NCBI GenBank assembly: GCA_964036045.1
Contig: OZ038381.1
Location: 113,419,790-113,483,789 of the forward strand
Source of the DNA: Eutreptiella sp. 'Long Island Sound 2002'
Taxonomy: Eukaryota; Euglenozoa; Euglenophyceae; Eutreptiales; Eutreptiaceae
Reading direction: 5' to 3'
Length of the DNA: 64,000 nt
In this document: piece after piece, positions 35,736 through 48,966 of the stretch
How positions within the stretch are numbered: position 1 is the stretch's first letter
Layout: every line of letters begins with the position of its first letter
Program-made: the position numbers and the translations under genes
The notes under the pieces: generated by a model
Seen by the model: the letters and a program-made list of their open reading frames with translations, nothing else
Told to the model about the DNA's origin: nothing
Database searches by the model: none

Positions 35736-38700
35736 CGCGGGGCGCCAGGAGACACTACAACTCCCCAAAAATGTGTTTCTGCATCTTGCGTTGTACTGCC
35801 GGCCGGGAAGAGGAGAGGGCAGGGCGACAAGGCACAAGGTAGGGGGAACAACAAGACACCAGCTAAACCAAAGTTTAACCTCTTAAACTTAAGTTTAGCA
35901 CCCCAAACCCCTGTACAGTGAATTTTTCTTTATCCTCTGACCGGCACCTACCCACCCACCCTGCATTACTGCTCCTTCCACCCACCCACCCGCCCTCACC
36001 CCATCCCACCAAACTAAACACCTTGTTGTCTACTTGGAGCCACCAACGTGGCGGTGAAGTGTCTAGGTGGCCGCGGGGCACCAGGAGACACTACACCTCC
36101 CCAAAAATGTGTTTCTGCATCTTGCGTTGTACTGCCGGGCGGGAAAAGGAGAGGGCAGGGCGACAAGGCACAGGGTAGGGGGAGCAACAGGACACCAGCT
36201 AAACCAAAGTTTAACCTCTTAATCTTAAGTTTAGCACCCTGAGCCCCTGTGCAGTGAATTTTTCTTTCTCCTCTGAGCGGCACCTACCCACCCACCCTGC
36301 ATTCCTGCTCCTTCCACCCACCCACCCATCCTCACCCCATCCCACCAAACTAAACAACTTGCTGTCTACTTGGAGCCACCAACGTGGCGGTGAAGTATCT
36401 AGGTGGCCGCGGGGCGCCAGGAGACACTACACCTCCCAAAAAAATGTGTTTCTGCATCTTGCGTTGTACTGCTGGCCGGGAAAAGGAGAGGGCAGGGCGA
36501 CAAGGCATAGGGTAGGGGGAGCAACAGGACACCAGCTAAATCAAAGTTTAACCTCTTAAACTTAAGTTTAGCACCCTGAACCCCTATGCAGTGAATTTTT
36601 CTTTCTCCTGACCGGCACCTACCCACCCACCCTGCATTCTTGCTCCTTCCACCCACCCACCCGTCCTCACCCCATCCCACCAAACTAAACAACTTGCTGT
36701 CTACTTGGAGCCACCAACGTGGCGGTGAAGTATCCAGGTCGCCGCGGGGCGCCAGGAGACACTACACCTCCCCAAAAATGTGTTTCTGCATCTTGCGTTG
36801 TACTACCGGCCGGGAAAAGGAGAGGGCAGGGCGACAAGGCACATGGTAGGGGGAGCAACAGGACACCAGCTAAACCAAAGTTTAACCTCTTAAACTTAAG
36901 TCTAGCACCCTGAACCCCTGTGCAGTGAATTTTTCTTTCTCCTCTGACCGGCACCTACCCACCCAGCCTGCATTCCTGCCCCTTCCACCCACCCACCCAT
37001 CCTCACCCCATCCCACCAAACTAAACAACTTGTTGTCTACTTGGAGCCACCAACGTGGCGGCGAAGTATCCAGGTGGCCGCGGGGCGCCAGGAGACATTA
37101 CACCTCCCCCAAAATGTGTTCCCGCATCTTGCGTTGTACTGCCGGCCGGGAAAAGGAGAGGGCAGGGCGACAAGGCATGGGGTAGGGGGAGCAACAGGAC
37201 ACCAGCTAAACCAAAGTTCAACCTCTTAAACTTAAGTTTAGCACCATGAGCCCCTATGCAGTGAATTTTTCTTTCTCCTCTGACCGGCACCTACCCACCC
37301 ACCCTGCATTCCTGCTCCTTCCACCCACCCACCCGTCCTCACCCGATCCCACCAAACTAAACAACTTGCTGTCTACTTGGAGCCACGAACGTGGCGGTGA
37401 AGTATCCACGTGGCCGCGGGGCGCCCGGAGACACTACACCTCCCCAAAAATGTGTTTCTGCATCTTGCGATGTACTGCTGGCCGGGAAAAGGAGAGGGCA
37501 GGGCGACAAGGCACAGGGTAGGGGGAGCAACAGGACACCAGCTAAACCATAGTTTAACCTCTTAAACTTAAGTTTAGCACCCTGAACCCCTATGCAGTGA
37601 ATTTTTCGTTCTCCTCTGACCGGCACCTACCCACCCACCCTGCATTCCTGCCCCTTCCACCCACCCACCCATCCTCACCCCATCCCACCAAACTAAACAA
37701 CTTGATGTCTACTTGGAGCCACCAACGTGGCGGTGAGGTATCCAGGTGGCCGCGGGGCGCCATGAGACACTACACCTCCCCAAAAATGTGTTTCTGCATC
37801 TTGCGTTGTACTGCCGGCCGGGAAAAGGAGATGGCAGGGCGACAAGGCACGGGGTTGGGGGAGCAACAGGACACCAGCTAAACCAAAGTTCAACCTCTCA
37901 AACTTAAGTTTAGCACCCTGAACTCCTGTGCAGTGAATTTTTCGTTCTCCTCTGACCGGCACCTACCCACCCACCCTGCATTCCTGCTCCTTCCACCCAC
38001 CCACATGTCCTCACCCCATCCCACCAAACTAAACAACTTGCTGTCTACTTGGAGCCACCAACGTGGCGGTGAAGTATCCAGGTGGCCGCGGGGCGCGAGG
38101 AGACACTACACCTCCCCAAAAATGTGTTTCTGCATCTTGCGTTGTACTGCTGGCCGGGAAAAGGAGAGGGCAGGGCGACAAGGCACAGGGTAGGGGCAGC
38201 AACAGGACACCAGCTAAACCAAAGTTCAACCTCTCAAACTTAAGTTTAGCACCCTGAACTCCTGTGCAGTGAATTTTTCTTTCTCCTCTGACCAGCACCT
38301 ACCCACCCACCCTGCATTCCTGCCCCTTCCACCCACCCACCCGTCCTCACCCCATCCCACCAAACTAAACAACTTGCTGTCTACTTGGAGCCACGAACGT
38401 GGCGGTGAAGTATCTAGGTGGCCGCGGGGCGCCAGGAGACACTACACCTCCCAAAAATTTTTGTTTCTGCATCTTGCGTTGTACTGCCGGGCGGGAAAAG
38501 GAGAGGGCAGGGCGACAAGGCATAGGGTAGGGGGAGCAACAGGACACCAGCTAAATCAAAGTTTAACCTCTTAAACTTAAGTTTAGCACCCTGAACCCCT
38601 ATGCAGTGAATTTTTCTTTCTCCTGACCGGCACCTACCCACCCACCCTGCATTCTTGCTCCTTCCACCCACCCACCCGTCCTCACCCCATCCCACCAAAC

Positions 38701-41700
38701 TAAACAACTTGCTGTCTACTTGGAGCCCCCAATGTGGCGGTGAAGTATCCAGGTGGCCGCGGGGCGCCAGGAGACACTACACCTCCCCAAAAATGTGTTT
38801 CTGCATCTTGCGTTGTACTACCGGCCGGGAAAAGGAGAGGGCAGGGCGACAAGGCACAGGGCAGGGGGAGCAACAGGACACCAGCTAAACCAAAGTTTAA
38901 CCTCTTAAACTTAAGTTTAGCACCCTGAACCCCTGTGCAGTGAATTTTTCTTTCTCCTCTGACCGGCACCTACCCACCCAGCCTGCATTCCTGCTCCTTC
39001 CACCCACCCACCCGTCCTCACCCCATCCCACCAAACTAAACAACTTGCTGTCTACTTGGAGCCACCAACGTGGCGGTGAAGTATCCAGGTGGCCGCGGGG
39101 CGCCAGGAGACACTACACCTCCCCCAAAATGTGTTCCCGCATCTTGCGTTGTGGTGCCGGCCGGGAAAAGGAGAGGGCAGGGCGACAAGGCATGGGGTAG
39201 GGGGAGCAACAGGACACCAGCTAAACCAAAGTTTAACCTCTTAAACTTAAGTTTAGCACCATGAGCCCCTATGCAGTGAATTTTTCTGTCTCCTCTGACC
39301 GGCACCTACCCACCCACCCTGCATTCCTGCTCCTTCCACCCACCCACCCGTCCTCACCCCATCCCACCAAACTAAACAACTTGCTGTCTACTTGGAGCCA
39401 CGAACGTGGCGGTGAAGTATCCACGTGGCCGCGGGGCGCCCGGAGACACTACACCTCCCCAAAAATGTGTTTCTGCATCTTGCGTTGTACTGCTGGCCGG
39501 GAAAAGGAGAGGGCAGGGCGACAAGGCACAGGGTAGGGGGAGCAACAGGACACCAGCTAAACCATAGTTTAACCTCTTAAACTTAAGTTTAGCACCCTCA
39601 ACCCCTATGCAGTGAAATTTTCTTTCTCCTCTGACCGGCACCTACCCACCCACCCTGCATTCCTGCCCCTTCCACCCACCCACCCATCCTCACCCCATCC
39701 CACCAAACTAAACAACTTGCTGTCTACTTGGAGCCACCAACGTGGCGGTGAAGTATCCAGGTGGCCGCGGGGCGCCATGAGACACTACACCTCCCCAAAA
39801 ATGTGTTTCCGCATCTTGCGTTGTACTGCCGGCCGGGAAAAGGAGAGGGCAGGGCGACAAGGCACAGGGTAGGGGGAGCAACAAGACACCAGCTAAACCA
39901 AAGTTCAACCTCTCAAACTTAAGTTTAGCACCCTGAACTCCTGTGCAGTGAATTTTTCGTTCTCCTCTGACCGGCACCTACCCACCCACCCTGCATTCCT
40001 GCTCCTTCCACCCACCCACATGTCCTCACCCCATCCCACCAAACTAAACAACTTGCTGTCTACTTGGAGCCACCAACGTGGCGGTGAAGTATCCAGGTGG
40101 CCGCGGGGCGCGAGGAGACACTACACCTCCCCAAAAATGTGTTTCTGCATCTTGCGTTGTACTGCTGGCCGGGAAAAGGAGAGGGCAGGGCGACAAGGCA
40201 CAGGGTAGGGGGAGCAACAGGACACCAGCTAAACCAAAGTTCAACCTCTCAAACTTAAGTTTAGCACCCTGAACTCCTGTGCAGTGAATTTTTCTTTCTC
40301 CTCTGACCGGCACCTACCCACCCACCCTGCATTCCTGCCCCTTCCACCCACCCACCCATCCTCACCCCATCCCACCAAACTAAACAACTTGCTGTCTACT
40401 TGGAGCCACCAACGTGGCGGTGAAGTATCCAGGTGGCCGCGGGGCGCCATGAGACACTACACCTCCCCAAAAATGTGTTTCTGCATCTTGCGTTGTACTG
40501 CCGGCCGGGAAAAGGAGAGGGCAGGGCGACAAGGCACAGGGTAGGGGGAGCAACAGGACACCAGCTAAACCAAAGTTCAACCTCTCAAACTTAAGTTTAG
40601 CACCCTGAACCCCTGTGCAGTGAATTTTTCTTTCTCCTCTGACCGGCACCTACCCACCCACCCTGCATTCCTGCTCCTTCCACCCACCCACATGTCCTCA
40701 CCCCATCCCACCAAACTAAACAACTTGCTGTCTACTTGGAGCCACCAACGTGGCGGTGAAGTATCCAGGTGGCCGCGGGGCGCGAGGAGACACTACACCT
40801 CCCCAAAAATGTGTTTCTGCATCTTGCGTTGTACTGCTGGCCGGGAAAAGGAGAGGGCAGGGCGACAAGGCACACGGTAGGGGGAGCAACACGACACCAG
40901 CTAAACCAAAGTTTAACCTCTTAAACTTAAGTTTAGCACCCTGAACCCCTATGCAGTGAATTTTTCTTTCTCCTCTGACCGGCACCTACCCACCCACCCT
41001 GCATTCCTGCTCCTTCCACCCACCCACATGTCCTCACCCCATCCCACCAAACTAAACAACTTGCTGTCTACTTGGAGCCACCAACGTGGCGGTGAAGTAT
41101 CCAGGTGGCCGCGGGGCGCGAGGAGACACTTCACCTCCCCAAAAATGTGTTTCTGCATCTTGCGTTGTACTGCTGGCCGGGAAAAGGAGAGGGCAGGGCG
41201 ACAAGGCACAGGGTAGGGGGAGCAACAGGACACCAGCTAAACCAAACTTTAACCTCTTAAACTTAAGTTTAGCACACTGAACTCCTGTGCAGTGAATTTT
41301 TCTTTCTCCTCTGACCGGCACCTACCCACCCACCCTGCATTCGTGCTCCTTCCACCCACCCACCCGTCCTCACCCCATCCCACCAAACTAAACAACTTGC
41401 TGTCTACTTGGAGCCACCAACGTGGCGGTGAAGTATCCGGGTGGCCGCGGGGCGCTGGGAGACACTACACCTCCCCAAAAATGTGTTTCTGCATCTTGCG
41501 TTGTACTGCCGGCCGGGAAAAGGAGAGGGCAGCGCGACAAGGCACAGGGTAGGGGGAGCAACAGGACACCAGCTAAACCAAAGTTTAACCTCTTAAACTT
41601 AAGTTTAGCACCCTGAACCCCTATGCAGTGAATTTTTCTTTCTCCTCTGACCGGCACCTACCCACCCACCCTGCATTCCTGCTCCTTCCACCCACCCACC

Positions 41701-44700
41701 CGTCCTCACCCCATCCCACCAAACTAAACAACTTGCTGTCTACTTGGAGCCACCAACGTGGCGGTGAAGTATCGAGTGGCCGCGGGGCGCCAAGAGACAC
41801 TACACCTCCCCAAAAAAGTGTTTCTGCATCTTGCGTTGTACTGCCGGGCGGGAAAAGGAGAGGGCAGGGCGACAAGGCACAGGGTAGGGGGAGCAACAGG
41901 ACACCAGCTAAACCAAAGTTTAACCTGTTAAACTTAAGTTTAGCACCCTGAACCCCTGTGCAATGAATTTTTCTTTCTCCTTTGACCGGCACCTACCCAC
42001 CCACCCTGCATTCCTGCTCCTTCCACCCACCCACCCGTCCTCACCCCATCCCACCAAACTAAACAACTTGCTGTCTACTTGGAGCCACCAACGTGAGGGT
42101 GAAGTATCCAGGTGGCCGCGGGGCACCATGAGACACTACACCTCCCCAAAAATGTGTCTTTGCTTCTTGCGTTGTACTGCCGGCCGGGAAAAGGAGAGGG
42201 CAGGGCGACAAGGCACAGGGTAGGGGGAGCAACATGACACCAGCTAAACCAAAGTTTAACCTCTTAAACTTAAGTTTAGCACCCTGAACCCCTATGCAGT
42301 GAATTTTTCTTTCTCCTCTGACCGGCACCTACCCACCCACCCTGCATTCCTGCTCCTTCCACCCACCCACCCGTCCTCACCCCATCGCACCAAACTAAAC
42401 AACTTGCTGTCTACTTGGAGCCACCAACGTGGCGGTGAAGTATCGAGTGGCCGCGGGGCGCCAGGAGACACTACACCTCCCCAAAAAAGTGTTTCTGCAT
42501 CTTGCGTTGTACTGCCGGGCGGGAAAAGGAGAGGGCAGGGCGACAAGGCACAGGGTAGGGGGAGCAACAGGACAGCAGCTAAACCAAAGTTTAACCTCTT
42601 AAATGCAAGTTTAGCACCCTGAACCCCTGTGCAGTGAATTTTTCTTTCTCCTCTGACCGGCAGCTACCCACCGACCCTGCATTCCTGCTCCTTCCACCCA
42701 CCCACCCGTCCTCACCCCATCCCACAAACTAAACAACTTGCTGTCTACTTGGAGCCACCAACGTGGCGGTGAAGTATCCAGGTGGCCGCGGGGCGCCATG
42801 AGACACTACACCTCCCCAAAAATGTGTTTCTGCATCTTGCGTTGTACTGCCGGCCAGGAAAAGGAGAGGGCAGGGCGACAAGGCACACGGTAGGGGGAGC
42901 AACAGGACACCAGCTAAACCAAAGTTTAACCTCTTAAACTTAAGTTTAGCACCCTGAACCCTTGTGCAGTGAATTTTTCTTTATCCTCTGACCGGCACCT
43001 ACCCACCCACCCTGCATTCCTGCTCCTTCCACCCACCCACCCATCCTCACCCCATCCCACCAAACTAAACAACTTGCTGTCTACTTGGAGCCACCAACGT
43101 GGCGGTGAAGTATCCAGGTGGCCGCGGGGCGCCAGGAGACACTACACCTCCCCAAAAATGTGTTTCTGCATCTTGCGTTGTACTGCCGGCCGGGAAAAGG
43201 AGAGGGCAGGGCGACAAGGCACAGGGTAGGGGGAGCAACAGGACACCAGCTAAACCAAAGTTTAACCTCTTAAACTTAAGTTTAGCACCCTGAACCCCTG
43301 TGCAGTGAATTTTTCTTTCTCCTCTGACCGGCACCTACCCACCCACCCTGCATTCCTGCTCCTTCCACCCACCCACCCGTCCTCACCCGATCCCACCAAA
43401 CTAAACAACTTGCTGTCCACTTGGAGCCACCAACGTGGCGGTGAAGTATCCAGGTGGCCGCGGGGCGCCAGGAGACACTACACCTCCCCAAAAATGTGTT
43501 TGTGCATCTTGCGTTGTACTGCCGGGCGGGAAAAGGAGAGGGCAGGGCGACAAGGCACAGGGTAGGGGGAGCAACAGGACACCAGCTAAACCAAAGTTCA
43601 ACCTCTTAAACTTAAGTTTAGCACCCTCAACCCCTGTGCAGTGAATTTTTCTTTCTCCTCTGACCGGCACCTACCCACCCACCCTGCATTCCTGCTCACT
43701 CCACCCACCCACCCGCCCTCACCCCATCTCACCAAACTAAACAACTTGCTGTCTACTTGGAGCCACCAACGTGGCGGTGAAGTATCCAGGTGGCCGCGGG
43801 GCGCCAGGAGACACTACACCTCCCCAAAAATGTCTTTCTGCATCTTGCGTTGTACTGCCGGCCGGGAAAAGGAGAGGGCAGGGCGACAAGGCACAGGGTA
43901 GGGGGAGCAACAGGACACCAGCTAAACCAAAGTCCAACCTCTTAAACTTAAGTTTAGCACCCCGAACCCCTGTGCAATGAATTTTTCTTTCTCCTATGAC
44001 CGGCACCTACCCACCCACCCTGCATTCCTGCTCCTTCCACCCACCCACCCGTCCTCACCCCATCCCACCAAACTAAACAACTTGCTGTCTACTTGGAGCC
44101 ACCAACGTGGCGGTGAAGTAACTAGGTGGCCGCGGGGCGCGAGGAGACACTACACCTCCCCAAAAATGTGTTTCTGCATCTTGCGTTGTACTGCCGGCCG
44201 GGAAAAGGAGAGGGCAGGGCGACAAGGCACAGGGTAGGGGGAGCAACAGGACACCAGCTAAACCAAAGTTTAACCTCTTAAACTTAAGTTTAGCACCCTG
44301 AACCCTTGTGCAGTGAATTTTTCTTTATCCTCTGACCGGCACCTACCCACCCACCCTGCATTCCTGCTCACTCCACCCACCCACCCGTCCTCACCCCATC
44401 CCACCAAACTAAACAACTTGCTGTCTACTTGGAGCCACCAACGTGGCGGTGAAGTATCTAGGTGGCCGCGGGGCGCGAGGAGACACTACACCTCCCCAAA
44501 AATGTGTTTCTGCATCTTGCGTTGTACTGCCGGCCGGGAAAAGGAGAGGGCAGGGCGACAAGGCACAGGATGGCGGGAGCAATAGGACACCAGCTAAACC
44601 AAAGTTTAACCTCTTAAATGCAAGTTTAGCACCCTGAACCCCTGTGCAGTGAATTTTTCTTTATCCTCTGGCCGGCACCTACCCACCCACCCTGCATTCC

Positions 44701-47700
44701 TGCTCCTTCCACCCAGCCACCCGTCTTCACCCCATCCCACCAAACTAAACAACTTGCTGTCCACTTGGAGCCACCAACGTGGCGGTGAAGTATCCAGGTG
44801 GCCGCGGGGCGCTAGGAGACACTACACCTCCCCCAAAATGTGTTTCTGCATCTTGCGTTGTACTGCCGGCCGGGAAAAGGAGAGGGCAGGGCGACAAGGC
44901 ACAGGGTAGGGGGAGCAACAGGACACCAGCTAAACCAAAGTTTAACCTCTTAAACGCAAGTTTAGCATCCCGAACCCCTGTGCAGTGAATTTTTCTTTCT
45001 CCTCTGACCGGCACCTACCCACCCAGCCTGCATTCCTGCTCCTTCCACCCACCCACATGTCCTCACCCCATCCCACCAAACTAAACAACTTGCTGTCTAC
45101 TTGGAGCCACCAACGTGGCGGTGAAGTATCCAGGTGGCCGCGTGGCGCGAGGAGACACTACACCTCCCCAAAAATGTGTTTCTGCATCTTGCGTTGTACT
45201 GCCGGCCGGGAAAAGGAGAGGGCAGGGCGACAAGGCACAGGGTAGGGGGAGCAACAGGACACCAGCTAAACCAAAGTTCAACCTCTTAAACTTAAGTTTA
45301 GCACCCTGAACCCCTATGCAGTGAATTTTTCTTTCTCCTCTGACCGGCACCTACCCACCCACCCTGCATTCCTGCTCCTTCCACCCACCCACCCGTCCTC
45401 ACCCCATCCCACCAAACTAAACAACTTGCTGTCTACTTGGAGCCACCAACGTGGCGGTGAAGTATCCAGGTGGCCGCGGGGCGCTAGGAGACACTACACC
45501 TCCCCAAAAATGTGTTTCTGCATCTTGCGTTGTACTGCCGGCTGGGAAAAGGAGAGGGCAGGGCGAGAAGGCACAGGGTAGGGGGAGCAACGGAACACCA
45601 GCTAAACCAAAGTTTAACCTCTTAAACTTAAGTTTAGCACCCTGAACCCCTGTGCAGTGAATTTTTCTTTCTCCTCTGACCAGCACCTACCCACCCACCC
45701 TGCATTCCTGCTCCTTCCACCCACCCACCCGTCCTCACCCCATCCCACCAAACTAAACAACTTGCTGTCTACTTGGAGCCACCAACGTGGCGGTGAAGTA
45801 TCCAGGTGGCCGCGGGGCGCCAAGAGACACTACACCTCCCCAAAAATGTGTTTCTGCATCTTGCGTTGTACTGCCGGCCGGGAAAAGGAGAGGGCAGGGC
45901 GACAAGGCACAGGGTAGGGGGAGCAACATGACACCAGCTAAACCAAAGTTTAACCTCTTAAACTTAAGTTTAGCACCCTGAACCCCTATGCAGTGAATTT
46001 TTCTTTCTCCTCTGACCGGCACCTACCCACCCACCCTGCATTCCTGCTCCTTCCACCCACCCACCCGTCCTCACCCCATCCCACCAAACTAAACAACTTG
46101 CTGTCTACTTGGAGCCACCAACGTGGCGGTGAAGTATCTAGGTGGCCGCGGGGCGCGAGGAGACACTACACCTCCCCAAAAATGTGTTTCTGCATCTTGC
46201 GTTGTACTGCCGGCCGGGAAAAGGAGAGGGCAGGGCGACAAGGCACAGGGTAGGGGGAGCAACAGGACACCAACTAAACCAAAGTTTAACCTCTTAAACG
46301 CAAGTTTAGCACCCTGAACCCCTGTGCAGTGAATTTTTCTTTATCCTCTGACCGGCACCTACCCACCCACCCTGCATTACTGCTCCTTCCACCCACCCAC
46401 CCGCCCTCACCCCATCCCACCAAACTAAACAACTTGCTGTCTACTTGGAGCCACCAACGTGGCGGTGAAGTATCCAGGTGGCCGCGTGGCGCGAGGAGAC
46501 ACTACACCTCCCCAAAAATGTGTTTCTGCATCTTGCGTTGTACTGCCGGCCGGGAAAAGGAGAGGGCAGGGCGACAAGGCACAGGGTAGGGGGAGCAACA
46601 TGACACCAGCTAAACCAAAGTTTAACCTCTTAAACTTAAGTTTAGCACCCTGAACCCCTATGCAGTGAATTTTTCTTTCTCCTCTGACCGGCACCTACCC
46701 ACCCACCCTGCATTCCTGCTCCTTCCAGCCACCCACCCGTCCTCACCCCATCCCACCAAACTAAACAACTTGCTGTCTACTTGGAGCCACCAACGTGGCG
46801 GTGAAGTATCTAGGTGGCCGCGGGGCGCGAGGAGACACTACACCTCCCCAAAAATGTGTTTCTGCATCTTGCGTTGTACTGCCGGCCGGGAAAAGGAGAG
46901 GGCAGGGCGACAAGGCACAGGGTAGGGGGAGCAACAGGACACCAACTAAACCAAAGTTTAACCTCTTAAACGCAAGTTTAGCACCCTGAACCCCTGTGCA
47001 GTGAATTTTTCTTTATCCTCTGACCGGCACCTACCCACCCACCCTGCATTCGTGCTCCTTCCACCCACCCACATGTCCTCACCCCATCCCACCAAACTAA
47101 ACAACTTGCTGTCTACTTGGAGCCACCAACGTGGCGGTGAAGTATCCAAGTGGCCGCAGGGCGCCAGGAGACACTACACCTCCCCAAAAATGTGTTTTTG
47201 CATCTTGCGTTGTACTGCCGGCCGGGAAAAGGAGAGGGCAGGGCGACAAGGCACATGGTAGGGGGAGCAACAGGACACCAGCTAAACCAAAGTTTAACCT
47301 CTTAAACTTAAGTTTAGCATCCTGAACCCCTGTGCAGTGAATTTTTCTTTCTCCTCTGCCCGGCACCTACCCACCCACCCTGCATTCCTGCTCCTTCCAC
47401 CCACCCACCCGTCCTCACCCCATCCCACCAAACTAAACAACTTGCTGTCTACTTGGAGCCACCAACGTGGCGGTGAAGTATCCAGGTGGCCGCGGGGCGC
47501 CAGGAGACACTACACCTCCCCCAAAATGTGTTTCTGCATCTTGCTTTGTACTGCCGGCCGGGAAAAGGAGAGGGCAGGGCGACAAGGCACAGGGTAGGGG
47601 GAGCAACAGGACACCAGCTAAACCAAAGTTTAACCTCTTAAACTTAAGTTTAGCACCCTGAACCCCTATGCAGTGAATTTTTCTTTCTCCTCTGACCGGC

Positions 47701-48966
47701 ACCTACCCACCCACTCTGCATTCCTGCTCCTTCCACCCACCCACCCGTCCTCACCCCATCCCACCAAACTAAACAACTTGCTGTCTACTTGGAGCCACCA
47801 ACGTGGCGGTGAAGTATCCAGGTGGCCGCGGGGCGCCAGGAGACACTACACCTCCCCAAAAATGTGTTTTTGCATCTTGCGTTGTACTGCCGGCCGGGAA
47901 AAGGAGAGGGCAGGGCGACAAGGCACAGGGTAGGGGGAGCAACAGGACACCAGCTAAACCAAAGTTTAACCTCTTAAACTTAAGTTTAGCACCCTGAACC
48001 TCTGTGCAGTGAATTTTTCTTTCTCCTCTGACCGGCACCTACCCACCCAGCCTGCATTCCTGCTCCTTCCACCCACCCACATGTCCTCACCCCATTCCAC
48101 CAAACTAAACAACTTGCTGTCTACTTGGAGCCACCAACGTGGCGGTGAAGTATCCAGGTGGCCGCGTGGCGCGAGGGGACACTACACCTCCCCAAAAATG
48201 TGTTTCTGCATCTTGCGTTGTACTGCCGGCCGGGAAAAGGAGAGGGCAGGGCGACAAGGCACAGGGTAGGGGGAGCAACAGGACACCAGCTAAACCAAAG
48301 TTTAACCTCTTAAACTTAAGTTTAGCACCCTGAACCTCTGTGCAGTGAATTTTTCGTTCTCCTCTGACCGGCACCTACCCACCCAGCCTGCATTCCTGCT
48401 CCTTCCACCCACCCACATGTCCTCACCCCATCCCACCAAACTAAACAACTTGCTGTCTACTTGGAGCCACCAACGTGGCGGTGAAGTATCCAGGTGGCCG
48501 CGGGGCCCGAGGAGACACTACACCTCCCCCAAAATGTGTTTCTGCATCTTGCGTTGTACTGCCGGCCGGGAAAAGGAGAGGGCAGGGCGACAAGGCACAT
48601 GGTAGGGGGAGCAACAGGACACCAGCTAAACCAAAGTTTAACCTCTTAAACTTAAGTTTAGCACCCTGAACCCCTGTGCAGTGAATTTTTCTTTATCCTC
48701 TGACCGGCACCTACCCACCCACCCTGCATTCCTGCTCCTTCCACCCACCCACCCGTCCTCACCCCATCCCACCAAACTAAACAACTTGCTGTCTACTTGG
48801 AGCCACCAACGTGGCGGTGAAGTATCCAGGTGGCCGCGGGGCGCGAGGAGACACTACACCTCCCCCAAAATGTGTTTCTGCATCTTGCGTTGTACTGCCG
48901 GCCGGGAAAAGGAGAGGGCAGGGCGACAAGGCACAGGGTAGGGGGAGCAACAGGACACCAGCTAAA
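35735..48966 (+). repeat. 336-bp satellite array, about 39 copies
   Basis: The unit, landmarked by GTGAATTTTTCTTTCTCCTC, recurs 39 times between 35918 and 48681 with an average spacing of 335.9 bp. Each unit contains GGTGGCCGCGGGGCGCC, AATGTGTTTCTGCATCTTGC, a TAAACTTAAGTTTA palindrome (changed to AACGCAAGTTTA in some), and two ACCC-rich clusters. Because 336 is divisible by three, every unit shows the same 86-codon plus and 89-codon minus ORFs; these are periodic shadows, not genes. Six-unit blocks of 2015 bp are duplicated (36254-38268 and 38269-40283), and two-unit blocks recur later (41628 and 42299; 45993 and 46665). Confidence 0.97.
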